A stretch of 25,123 nt of DNA from an uncultured Christensenella sp. (lineage in GTDB: Bacteria > Bacillota > Clostridia > Christensenellales > UBA3700), in assembly GCA_910576875.1 (NCBI GenBank), contig CAJTKI010000011.1, positions 4,534-29,656 of the forward strand. The letters are read 5' to 3'. This document shows, in pieces, positions 1 to 6,476 of this stretch (within the stretch, counting starts at the first letter, position 1; each line of letters opens with the position of its first letter). Below the pieces are notes generated by a model. It ran no database searches. It saw nothing but the letters and a program-made list of their open reading frames with translations, and had not been told where the DNA came from. The position numbers were made by a program, and so were the translations under genes.

Positions 1-1950
1 TGGGATCGTTCGAATATGACGATTTACGGAGACACCGAATTCCGCGCGGAATACAAACGCGACATTCGTTTTTATACCGTCACGCTGATGGACGTCGTGA
101 CCGGTAAGCAGAGCGCGCAACTCAACATGGCGTACGGCTCGCTCGTCGAAAATACGCTCAGCCACGACGGCTATACGTGGGACGCTTGGTACGACGAACA
201 GGATTGCTATACCGTGCTGCCGCTTGCGGAAGAGATCGAAGAGTTGGACGAAGACGGCTTCTCGATCGGACATATTCAGGGCGATCGCACGCTGTACGGC
301 AACTGCTATATGACCGGCTTGCAGGGCGGCGACGTCGAAGTCAAAGAAGGTCTGATCACGCGGCACAAGGGCTGGGGCATCACGACTTACAACGGCACCG
401 CCAACAACATCATCATTCCCAAGGCGATCGGGCGGCGGCACGTGACCGCGCTCGCGTCCAAGATGCTGTACGGTTGTACGGCGGTCGGGTCGGTATACGT
501 GCCGCGCACGGTCGAGTGCGTCGGCAACCGCGCGTTTGCGTTTACGGACGGCTTGTCGTCCAGCGACGTGCTGGTATTGTTGGAAGGCAACGTCAGCTAT
601 ACCAAATGGCATACGATGTGGTATCATGGCTTTGCGTCGTCGACGAACGATGCGGAGCATATCGTGACCGGCGTCGAACGGTTGGCGACCGATCGGGATT
701 TCATGTTCGTGTTGCGCAACGACGGCACTGCGATTTTGCATCAATATCTGAACAACAGCGCCAAACATATCGAAATGCCTTTGACGGCGGAATACGCGGG
801 ACAGTCGTATCAAGTCAATCGAATTTTGAAGTACGCGTTTTCGAGCGCGACCAATCTGGCGAGCGCGTATTTCCCGTCGCAGACCAAGAATTGGAAAGTC
901 GGCGTCAAAATCTTCAACGGACTCAATTTGACCGCGTATATGCAGATGAGCAAATCTTTGCTCAACAATACGCCCGCGATGGACGATCCGCTCAAAGCGT
1001 CCGATTGGAAAACCAATTGGAGCGACACCGACGTCAGCGATACCAAGATTTCCGTCGAATGGGATACCGTCGGTCTGACGACGGCGGATCAGTTTACGTT
1101 CATCATTCGTACGGCGGGAGACGGATATGCGGCGATCGCGTCGCAGTACGACGGCGCGGGCATCTCGACGGTCAAGATTCCGACGACGGTATCGCTGGGC
1201 GAACTGACCGATATTCCGGTGACGGAATTGGGCGCGGGCTTGTTTAAGGGCAAAACGGGCATGCTCGGCGTTCAGATTCCGGATACGGTCACAAAGATCG
1301 GGGACGAATGTTTCTCGGGATGTCTGATGCTCGGCAACGTCCAAATGCCGTCCGCGTTGAAGCAGATCGGCAAGATGGCGTTCCTGATGTGCGCGACGAT
1401 GCGGGAGATCTATTTGCCCGCAAGCGTGGACAGCATCGGCATCATGGCGTTTACCGGATGTCAAAGCCTGACGATTTACAGCGCAAAAGCATCGGATCCG
1501 GGCGTATTCAAATACGTGCTGGGTTGGAACAAAACGTTGGATACCGCGATTCTGACCGATATCAACTGGTCGAAGATGGGCATCTCCGACATCGCAAAAC
1601 TGCTCAACGGCGCCAAAGATCTGCCGACGTATTGGAACGTGGAAGGCAAGACGAGCGTCGTCTACAAGGGCGGCACCGCCAACGCGCTGCATGTCGCGGT
1701 GACGTATTTCCTGACGCCGGACGGCAACGCGGAAATCGTCAAGATCGAAAAAGACGGCATATCGCCCATATTGGAGAGCGTGGAAATTCCGCAGCAGATT
1801 ACGGTCGGAGACAAGACGTATACCGTGACCAAGATCCGCTCGGCGGCTTTGGAAGCGGGATTGGGCGTGACGACGTTGCGCTTGCCCGCCGCAGTCGCGC
1901 TCGAAGACGGCGCGTTGCCGGAAAACGTATCGGTCGAACGGATCGCGTAA
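1..1950 (+). CDS. BspA-like leucine-rich-repeat (LRR_5) protein, 5' end cut off
   Basis: The reading frame is open from the first base of the window, with codons before the first ATG at 16, so the true start probably lies upstream; about 649 codons are visible. The C-terminal half carries BspA/LRR_5-type repeats, seen as units such as IPDTVTKIGDECFSGC, MPSALKQIGKMAF and LPASVDSIGIMAFTGC (roughly codons 420-490), with weaker copies near codon 160 (VPRTVECVGNRAF) and at the C-terminus. Such repeats are usual in surface or secreted proteins of gut Firmicutes and Bacteroidetes. The signal peptide, if any, is outside the window. No LPXTG motif or C-terminal membrane anchor is visible; the protein ends with VSVERIA. 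Binding partner and function are unknown. It is followed by a terminator shared with the convergent gene. Confidence 0.75.
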   Translation, partial: WDRSNMTIYGDTEFRAEYKRDIRFYTVTLMDVVTGKQSAQLNMAYGSLVENTLSHDGYTWDAWYDEQDCYTVLPLAEEIEELDEDGFSIGHIQGDRTLYGNCYMTGLQGGDVEVKEGLITRHKGWGITTYNGTANNIIIPKAIGRRHVTALASKMLYGCTAVGSVYVPRTVECVGNRAFAFTDGLSSSDVLVLLEGNVSYTKWHTMWYHGFASSTNDAEHIVTGVERLATDRDFMFVLRNDGTAILHQYLNNSAKHIEMPLTAEYAGQSYQVNRILKYAFSSATNLASAYFPSQTKNWKVGVKIFNGLNLTAYMQMSKSLLNNTPAMDDPLKASDWKTNWSDTDVSDTKISVEWDTVGLTTADQFTFIIRTAGDGYAAIASQYDGAGISTVKIPTTVSLGELTDIPVTELGAGLFKGKTGMLGVQIPDTVTKIGDECFSGCLMLGNVQMPSALKQIGKMAFLMCATMREIYLPASVDSIGIMAFTGCQSLTIYSAKASDPGVFKYVLGWNKTLDTAILTDINWSKMGISDIAKLLNGAKDLPTYWNVEGKTSVVYKGGTANALHVAVTYFLTPDGNAEIVKIEKDGISPILESVEIPQQITVGDKTYTVTKIRSAALEAGLGVTTLRLPAAVALEDGALPENVSVERIA

Positions 1951-1973
1951 TCGAGATTACAAGCCTGTGAAGA

Positions 1974-2006
1974 TAAAAAACGGGACGGCAAAACGCCGTC
2001 CCGTTT
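1974..2006. terminator. Convergent intrinsic terminator
   Basis: A perfect 10-bp stem (1980-1989 with 1995-2004) around the loop AAAAC lies between two convergent genes. On the minus strand it is followed by a run of six T (complement of 1975-1980), a good terminator for the EFR1 gene. On the plus strand only three T follow, so termination of the LRR gene is weaker. Confidence 0.8.
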
Positions 2007-2027
2007 GTACGTATCTTTCGGGCCGGG

Positions 2028-2780
2028 TCAGAGATCGGCGCCGATTTCGCGCTCGTCCACATTAGGATTGACGTAGCGTTTTTTATTGTCTTTGTTGCGG
2101 TAGACGATCGCGTGGCGCGGACAGCGGTGGAAGCATCCCAGACAAGCGATGCACGCGTCGCCGAATACGATTTTGCCGTCGTCGCGCAACTCGATATTGC
2201 GCGCGGGGCAGATCGAGACGCATTTGCCGCAGCGCACGCATTGGTCCGTTGCGGACAATCGGTCGCCGATCAGATGCCAGTTCGCTTTGTTGATCAGATA
2301 GCGTCGTTCGTTCGTGCGTTTGCGCGCGGGAATGCGATAGCGTTCCGCCGCAATGTCTTGCGCGATCCGATCGATGCGCGCGTCCGCGCGTTTTAGGATG
2401 CGGTTACGGTAAAACGCGGGCGGAGACATAAACAGCGTATAATTTTCCGGCATCTTCATCGCGTATACGCTCACGACATGCAGACTTGCGGCGGTCGCGT
2501 ATTCGTATATCAGTCTGTCCGCGCCGCCCATCCATCCGCCGTAATTCTGTACGACGACGATCGGCGCGTCCGATACAAGTCTTTGCAACAAATCGAGTAC
2601 GGGGCTCGGCATGCCGAACGAGTAGACCGGCGTCACGAGTACGATGCGCGCAAACTCGCTGCCGTCTCCGTCGTAGGTCGGTATATACCGCACGCAACCG
2701 CCCAATCGCCGCTGCAATCGTTTGGCGATGTACAGGCTGTTGCCGGTGGAACTGAAATAAAAAATGCCCGGGTCTTTCAT
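2028..2780 (-). CDS. EFR1-type ferredoxin/flavodoxin fusion protein
   Basis: A 250-aa protein that joins an N-terminal flavodoxin-like domain to two C-terminal [4Fe-4S] ferredoxin motifs, the layout called EFR1 in clostridia. The N-terminus IFYFSSTGNS is the usual FMN phosphate-binding loop; VTPVYSFGMPSPV and QNYGGWMGG are the other family signatures. The ferredoxin motifs are CVRCGKCVSICP and CIACLGCFHRCP near residues 180-225, with all eight cysteines present. It presumably transfers electrons in the cytoplasm; the partner is unknown. I chose the ATG at 2778-2780 because the conserved flavodoxin motif begins eight codons later. The frame is open further upstream, but that part has no family similarity. 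There is no Shine-Dalgarno, and the promoter lies so close that the mRNA may be leaderless. Confidence 0.88.
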   Translation of the reverse strand: MKDPGIFYFSSTGNSLYIAKRLQRRLGGCVRYIPTYDGDGSEFARIVLVTPVYSFGMPSPVLDLLQRLVSDAPIVVVQNYGGWMGGADRLIYEYATAASLHVVSVYAMKMPENYTLFMSPPAFYRNRILKRADARIDRIAQDIAAERYRIPARKRTNERRYLINKANWHLIGDRLSATDQCVRCGKCVSICPARNIELRDDGKIVFGDACIACLGCFHRCPRHAIVYRNKDNKKRYVNPNVDEREIGADL

Positions 2781-2786
2781 ACGATC

Positions 2787-2815
2787 ATTGTATAGCGCAT
2801 GCGTCGCGTCGTCAA
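2787..2815 (-). promoter_or_regulatory. SigA-type promoter of the EFR1 gene (leaderless?)
   Basis: On the minus strand: TTGACG (2810-2815), a 17-nt spacer, TACAAT (2787-2792). Only six bases separate the -10 box from the ATG at 2780, so the expected transcription start falls on or next to the start codon. Confidence 0.65.
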
Positions 2816-2860
2816 GCGTTGCGTACGATCGTCGCGCGCAGACGCGTACGCTAATGCGAC

Positions 2861-2890
2861 ACGGAGCCTGTCGGTCGGGACAGACTCCGT
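2861..2890 (-). terminator. Imperfect hairpin after the cysteine-rich gene
   Basis: ACGGAG/CTCCGT and TGTC/GACA pair across a 30-base dyad, with a 2x2 internal mismatch. It lies 39 bases past the stop codon of the minus-strand gene ending at 2929. There is no clear T run, so an intrinsic terminator is only possible. Confidence 0.3.
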
Positions 2891-2928
2891 GATACGGATC
2901 GATCGTCGATAGGATTCGCGCGTCGCGA

Positions 2929-3552
2929 TCAGCCGAGCAGGTCGGGCGCGATCCGTTGCAGTCGGCGGACGGACAGCGGCGACGATACTTTGAACGCAAA
3001 CGGCGTTTTGACGTGCGTCTTTTTGTCCGAATCGTCTTTGTGCGGGATTTTGGCGTACCGTTTGGCGGACGGGTCGAGCGCCATGTGCAAGCGAATGTAG
3101 CGTTTGCAAAGTCGGATTTTGACCGCAACTTTGCGCCGACAGGTAAAGTTGTGACTGGAACGCGTCATGCTGCTTTTCAGTCCCGCGTCGGTCAGGATGC
3201 TGCATACCAGACGGTGCAGATCTTTGATGTCGTCGGAAGATTGCGCCAAGCGCTGTTCGAACGTCAGCGTGACGCGCTTTTTCTTGACCGGATCGGGCGC
3301 GACGTCCGCCGCGACTTCTTCATCGCAATCGAGCGGTTGTTCGACAACTTCGGGCTTTGCATCGGCGCGTTGGACGGCGGTTTGCTCGACCGCCTTGGAG
3401 CGGCAACGCTCGTAAGCGTTTGCGCACGGAAATTCTTCTTCGTTTTCGCAATAGGCGCAGAAATCGTATGCGCCGCACATGTCTCGTCCTTTGGTTTCGC
3501 TTTCCAGCCATTTTTGGACGTCCAGTTTGCTTTGCAGTTCGGTAATGTTCAT
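2929..3552 (-). CDS. Cysteine-rich protein of unknown function with a basic C-terminal domain
   Basis: A 207-aa protein with three parts. Residues 20-50 hold a five-cysteine cluster (C26, C32, C35, C43, C50; core MCGAYDFCAYC) that could bind zinc or an Fe-S cluster. Residues 55-90 form an acidic linker. Residues 90-207 are basic and contain FEQRLAQSSDDIKDLH and IRLHMALDPSAKRYAK. From memory, the latter recall an uncharacterised domain repeated in many clostridial proteins, typified by RSFxARLIQS and LxLALDP; that link is not searched. The start at 3552 is supported by the Shine-Dalgarno GGGAG 8 nt upstream and a good promoter. No signal peptide or membrane segment is seen. Its relation to the downstream EFR1 gene is unclear, since that gene has its own promoter. 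Confidence 0.7.
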   Translation of the reverse strand: MNITELQSKLDVQKWLESETKGRDMCGAYDFCAYCENEEEFPCANAYERCRSKAVEQTAVQRADAKPEVVEQPLDCDEEVAADVAPDPVKKKRVTLTFEQRLAQSSDDIKDLHRLVCSILTDAGLKSSMTRSSHNFTCRRKVAVKIRLCKRYIRLHMALDPSAKRYAKIPHKDDSDKKTHVKTPFAFKVSSPLSVRRLQRIAPDLLG

Positions 3553-3583
3553 AAGCGATTCTCCCGATTGATTTTACGATTTC

Positions 3584-3612
3584 AGTATAAACCTTTTGGA
3601 CGGACTTGTCGA
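3584..3612 (-). promoter_or_regulatory. Promoter of the cysteine-rich gene
   Basis: Minus strand: TCGACA (3607-3612), 17-nt spacer, TATACT (3584-3589). It lies about 30 bases upstream of the start codon at 3552. I see nothing else in the region between here and the tRNA promoter at 3750. Confidence 0.6.
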
Positions 3613-3749
3613 TAGCCTTTCGAAAAATTTTCAAAATTCGTGTCGACCGAATGCGGCATATGGATCTATGAGGTCGGCATTCCGATAGCGGACAGGGGCG
3701 AAAAGCATGCGATCGACGGGAACTATTTTGAAAATTTGCGCAAAAATGT

Positions 3750-3778
3750 TTGTCAAGCCGCCCGATATGCCGTATAAT
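3750..3778 (+). promoter_or_regulatory. Promoter of tRNA-Pro
   Basis: TTGTCA (3750-3755), 17-nt spacer, TATAAT (3773-3778). The predicted start is about 5 nt before the mature tRNA 5' end. Confidence 0.8.
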
Positions 3779-3789
3779 AAATAGGCTAT

Positions 3790-3866
3790 CTGGGTGTGGC
3801 GCAGTTTGGTAGCGCGCTTGAATGGGGTTCAAGAGGCCGGAAGTTCGAATCTTCTCACTCAGACCA
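3790..3866 (+). tRNA. tRNA-Pro (anticodon GGG)
   Basis: A 77-base cloverleaf with an encoded CCA end. The acceptor stem pairs CTGGGTG with CACTCAG and includes the C1-G72 pair typical of bacterial tRNA-Pro. The anticodon stem is 3817-3821 with 3829-3833, the loop is ATGGGGT, and the anticodon GGG is at 3824-3826. The T-loop TTCGAAT is present. It reads CCC and CCU codons. It stands alone with its own promoter and terminator. Confidence 0.95.
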
Positions 3867-3905
3867 CAAAGACGACGGTTTTATCGAACCGTCGTCTTTG
3901 TATTT
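3866..3905 (+). terminator. Terminator of tRNA-Pro
   Basis: A perfect 15-bp stem (3866-3880 with 3887-3901) around a six-base loop directly follows the tRNA. The T run after it is short (TATTT), but the lower stem is A/T-rich. Confidence 0.75.
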
Positions 3906-4169
3906 CCAAACCGCGTATCGTTTTCGGGCGAAACAAAATTCGACGCGGCGATTCCTGCGGGATGCGAACAATACCTGCGATCTTTGCGCGCTGCGTTCCG
4001 ACTTGCGTAAAAGTATGGAGACGGACTTGCAAAACGCAAACAAACCGTTTCTGCAAAACGGTTTGTGCATTTAAAATACTTCGACTCGGTAAACTTTTTT
4101 GATTTTGCGTCGGGCTACGGGCGTTCGCTTGCAGGGCAAGCGGTTGCCGTCCGCATGATGCGGCGAGTG
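3906..4169. other. Intergenic region, no gene seen
   Basis: The stretch between the tRNA terminator and the end of queT holds no reading frame with a ribosome binding site. Apart from the hairpin at 4036-4068 I see nothing in it. Confidence 0.6.
4036..4068 (-). terminator. Probable terminator of queT
   Basis: An 11-bp perfect stem (4040-4050 with 4056-4066). On the minus strand it is followed by an interrupted T-rich tail (TTTGCGTTTTG). It lies about 100 bases past the queT stop. Confidence 0.5.
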
Positions 4170-4748
4170 TCAGGACGGATTCGCGGGCGGATCGTCGTCG
4201 GGATCGTTCGCGTTTGCGTCGTTGCGGGCCTTGCGAGCGGGCAGATCTGCAAAGAGCGCGACGCCGCGCCGTTGCAGCCGTTCGAATACGTAGTACAGCG
4301 GCACGCCGAGCAGGTAGACGGACAGCAGTTGCGATGCGATCATCGTGCCGACGTTGTACCAATATACGGTTTCCGTTGCCATCAACAACCACATCAGAGG
4401 CAACAAGAACGCGTTGAGCAGGACGGGAAACAGACCGCCGATCGTTACGCGCGCCCAGCGGGCGGGCAATTTGCGGCACAGCCGCGTTCCGAACGCCGCG
4501 ATCAGCGTGATCAAACTGCCGATCAGGACGTCCCACACGCCGTATTGGGAGAGCAAGTTGGCAAGGATACAGCCGACGAATAAGCCCGGAACGCTATCCA
4601 AAAACAGCAGCGGCAACAACGTCAACGCTTCGGAAGGGCGAAACTGGATCGGACCGTATGCGACAAAGGAAAATGCAAAAGTGATCGCTGCGTACAGCGC
4701 CGCGATAATGCCTGCGCGGCATATCGCTTTGGTCGTGAAACCTTTCAT
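4170..4748 (-). CDS. queT: QueT family queuosine-precursor transporter (ECF S-component type)
   Basis: A 192-aa membrane protein with about five hydrophobic segments. It carries the QueT family hallmark GPIQFRPSEAL after the first membrane helix, followed by LLPLLFLDSVPGLFVGC. QueT proteins are substrate-binding subunits that use a shared ECF energising module to import queuosine precursors such as preQ1 or preQ0. The assignment is reinforced by the preQ1-type riboswitch in its leader. The C-terminus after residue 165 is a charged tail rich in Asp, Asn and Pro. No ECF ATPase genes are in the window, as expected for a group II S-component. Start: ATG at 4746-4748, with GAGG ten bases upstream. 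Confidence 0.9.
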   Translation of the reverse strand: MKGFTTKAICRAGIIAALYAAITFAFSFVAYGPIQFRPSEALTLLPLLFLDSVPGLFVGCILANLLSQYGVWDVLIGSLITLIAAFGTRLCRKLPARWARVTIGGLFPVLLNAFLLPLMWLLMATETVYWYNVGTMIASQLLSVYLLGVPLYYVFERLQRRGVALFADLPARKARNDANANDPDDDPPANPS

Positions 4749-4758
4749 GAAAATGATA

Positions 4759-4800
4759 CCTCGGTTTTTTTATTCGGAAGTGTTTACCGAAAACCTTCCG
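4759..4800 (-). ncRNA. preQ1-I-type riboswitch in the queT leader
   Basis: On the minus strand, CGGAAG (4800-4795) pairs with CTTCCG (4780-4775) to form P1. The loop contains TCGGT (4790-4786), which can pair with ACCGA (4765-4761) downstream of an A-rich tail (AATA then six A) to give the H-type pseudoknot of class I preQ1 aptamers. The loop sequence GTAAACAC just before the P1 3' strand matches the ligand-C region of known members. The pseudoknot strand runs directly into the Shine-Dalgarno GAGG (4762-4759). This predicts translational repression of queT when preQ1 is bound. Confidence 0.82.
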
Positions 4801-4809
4801 TCGCGTATC

Positions 4810-4839
4810 AGCATAGCACGTTGCGCGCATGCAGCGCAA
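4810..4839 (-). promoter_or_regulatory. Candidate promoter of queT
   Basis: Minus strand: TTGCGC (4834-4839), 18-nt spacer, TATGCT (4810-4815). Transcription would begin just upstream of the riboswitch P1 helix. Confidence 0.5.
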
Positions 4840-4894
4840 GCAAAACGAAGCAACTTTACGGTACAAATTTTTTATACGCGATGCGCGCGCGGAA

Positions 4895-4923
4895 TTGCAT
4901 TCCGCCGCCTGCTGTGCTACAAT
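4895..4923 (+). promoter_or_regulatory. Promoter of the metF-metH operon
   Basis: TTGCAT (4895-4900), 17-nt spacer, TACAAT (4918-4923), about 30 bases before the metF start. There is no room for, and no sign of, a SAM riboswitch or T-box between promoter and gene. Confidence 0.7.
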
Positions 4924-4953
4924 CATACTAATTGGAGTGAGCAAGGAGAGCGT

Positions 4954-5808
4954 ATGATCGTATCCGATATTTTTCGTGCAAAGCGGTTTGTAATGTCCGC
5001 GGAGGTGTTTCCGCCCAAGCGCAACGGCATGCTGGAAGGCGTCATAAGGGCGCTGAAAGACATCAAAGGGCTGTCGCCCGATTTCGTTTCGATCACTTAC
5101 GGCGCCAACGGCAACGGCGGCGATACGACGGCGGACGTCGCTTCGGTCGCGATCGACGCGTTTGAGATGACGACGGTCGCGCATATGACCGCGGTCAATA
5201 TGACGGTTGCCAAGTTGGAAGAAAAGTTGGAGCAGCTCGCGCGCAAAGGCGTGGAAAACATTTTGACGTTGCGCGGCGATATCGCGTCCGACAGCGCGTT
5301 CTATGATTTTCGGTTTGCCAGCGATCTCGCGGCGTATATCAAACGGCGGTATCCGCAGTTCCATCTGATCGGAGCTTGTTATCCGGAAGGGCATTATCAA
5401 GCGCCGTCGTTGGAAGCGGACGTAGACAATCTGCGTCGCAAGATCGATGCGGGCGTCGAACACTTGATCACGCAACTGTTTTTCGACAACTCCTGTTTTT
5501 ATCGCTTTCGAGAATTGCTTGCGCGCAAAGGGATCGATACGCCGGTGTCTGCCGGAATCATGCCGATTACCAACGCGTTGCAAGTCAGCCGCACCGTCGC
5601 GATGAGCGGCGCGCACATTCCGCCCGATTTTGCCAAAGTGATCGCCAACAACGACGGTCCGCAGCTGTATCGCGCGGGGATCGACTATGCGGTGGAACAG
5701 ATTCGGGATCTGCATGCCAACGGCGTGCGCGGCGTGCATCTGTATACGATGAACAAGGGCGAAATCGCGCAAGAAGTGTTTGCGCGGTGCAAGGATCTGC
5801 GGGCGTGA
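4954..5808 (+). CDS. metF: Methylenetetrahydrofolate reductase
   Basis: A 284-aa cytoplasmic FAD enzyme that reduces 5,10-methylene-THF to 5-methyl-THF, the methyl donor for the MetH encoded two genes on. The family signatures are visible: SAEVFPPKR near residue 15 (the catalytic Glu region), DFVSITYGANG (about residues 44-54), LTLRGD (about 108-113), and HLITQLFFDNSCFYRF around residue 180, followed by AGIMPI. The length suits bacterial MetF, which is about 280-300 aa. The ATG at 4954 follows AAGGAG by five bases; the longer in-frame extension upstream lacks homology. The stop overlaps the next start by four bases (GTGA), so translation is probably coupled. Confidence 0.93.
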   Translation: MIVSDIFRAKRFVMSAEVFPPKRNGMLEGVIRALKDIKGLSPDFVSITYGANGNGGDTTADVASVAIDAFEMTTVAHMTAVNMTVAKLEEKLEQLARKGVENILTLRGDIASDSAFYDFRFASDLAAYIKRRYPQFHLIGACYPEGHYQAPSLEADVDNLRRKIDAGVEHLITQLFFDNSCFYRFRELLARKGIDTPVSAGIMPITNALQVSRTVAMSGAHIPPDFAKVIANNDGPQLYRAGIDYAVEQIRDLHANGVRGVHLYTMNKGEIAQEVFARCKDLRA

Positions 5809-6476
5809 GAGAGTGGGAGTTTCGACTGTGCGCGGACGACGTATACCGTTATCTGACGCGCGGCGGGAGCGGCGAGACGGATTCGCGGTTGCTTAGCGAC
5901 GCGCAACGCGTGTGCGACGGCGTGCGGGCGGCGGCGACGTGCCGCGTCGCGGGACGGGAATTTGCGATCGACAAGCAGACGGATCCGCCGACGTTAAGCG
6001 GGACGCAGGTGCGGTTGGACGGCGATGCGATTCGGCTGCATTTGGCGCAATGCGAGAGCGTATATTTGTTTGTCGCGACGTTGGGCGGACAGGTGGACGG
6101 AATGATCGAACGGTTGCAGGTGCGCAATCTTGCCGACGCGTATCTTGCGGATACGTGCGCGTCGCTGGCGATCGAAGATCTGTGCGAACAGGCCAGCGCG
6201 CGCATCGCGGAGCAGTGCGCCGCGCGGCAATGTTCGGTCACGTCGAGATTCAGTCCGGGGTACGGCGATTTTCCGCTGGCGGCGCAAGGCGCGATTTTGC
6301 AGGCGGTTCAGGCGGATAAAATACTCGGAGTTCGGTTGACGCGCGGCGATATGATGATGCCGAGCAAGACGGTTTCCGCGCTGATCGGGATCGGTCGCGG
6401 GAGAATCGAGAAAAGCGGCAGGTGTCTGACCTGTCCGCGCAAAGACGTATGCAAGGAGAGTTTGTGCAGTGATTGA
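5805..6476 (+). CDS. Stand-alone MetH reactivation (SAM-binding) domain protein
   Basis: A 223-aa protein equivalent to the C-terminal activation domain of E. coli MetH, which uses SAM and a reduced flavodoxin-type donor to re-methylate oxidised cob(II)alamin. The motif RFSPGYGDFPL (about residues 147-157) matches the SAM-binding RxxPGY signature, and MMPSKTVSALIGIG follows. The C-terminus ends with four cysteines in C-x2-C-x5-C-x4-C (CLTCPRKDVCKESLC), which could bind a metal or Fe-S cluster. GTG at 5805 is used as start: it overlaps the metF stop and has AAGGA nine bases upstream. The next gene encodes MetH lacking this domain, so the two products should form the complete enzyme. Confidence 0.88.
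   Translation: MREWEFRLCADDVYRYLTRGGSGETDSRLLSDAQRVCDGVRAAATCRVAGREFAIDKQTDPPTLSGTQVRLDGDAIRLHLAQCESVYLFVATLGGQVDGMIERLQVRNLADAYLADTCASLAIEDLCEQASARIAEQCAARQCSVTSRFSPGYGDFPLAAQGAILQAVQADKILGVRLTRGDMMMPSKTVSALIGIGRGRIEKSGRCLTCPRKDVCKESLCSD

Noticed and set aside
4345..4953. Long N-terminal extension of MetF in the same frame
   Set aside because: It would run through queT, its riboswitch and the metF promoter. The AAGGAG site and the conserved MetF N-terminus point to ATG 4954.
4801..4953. SAM riboswitch or T-box ahead of metF
   Set aside because: Searched for because the operon makes methionine. The promoter lies only about 30 bases from the start, and no such structure can be drawn.
4594..5772. 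392-codon open frame on the minus strand, opposite metF
   Set aside because: It overlaps the queT start, its riboswitch and metF, and has no motifs.
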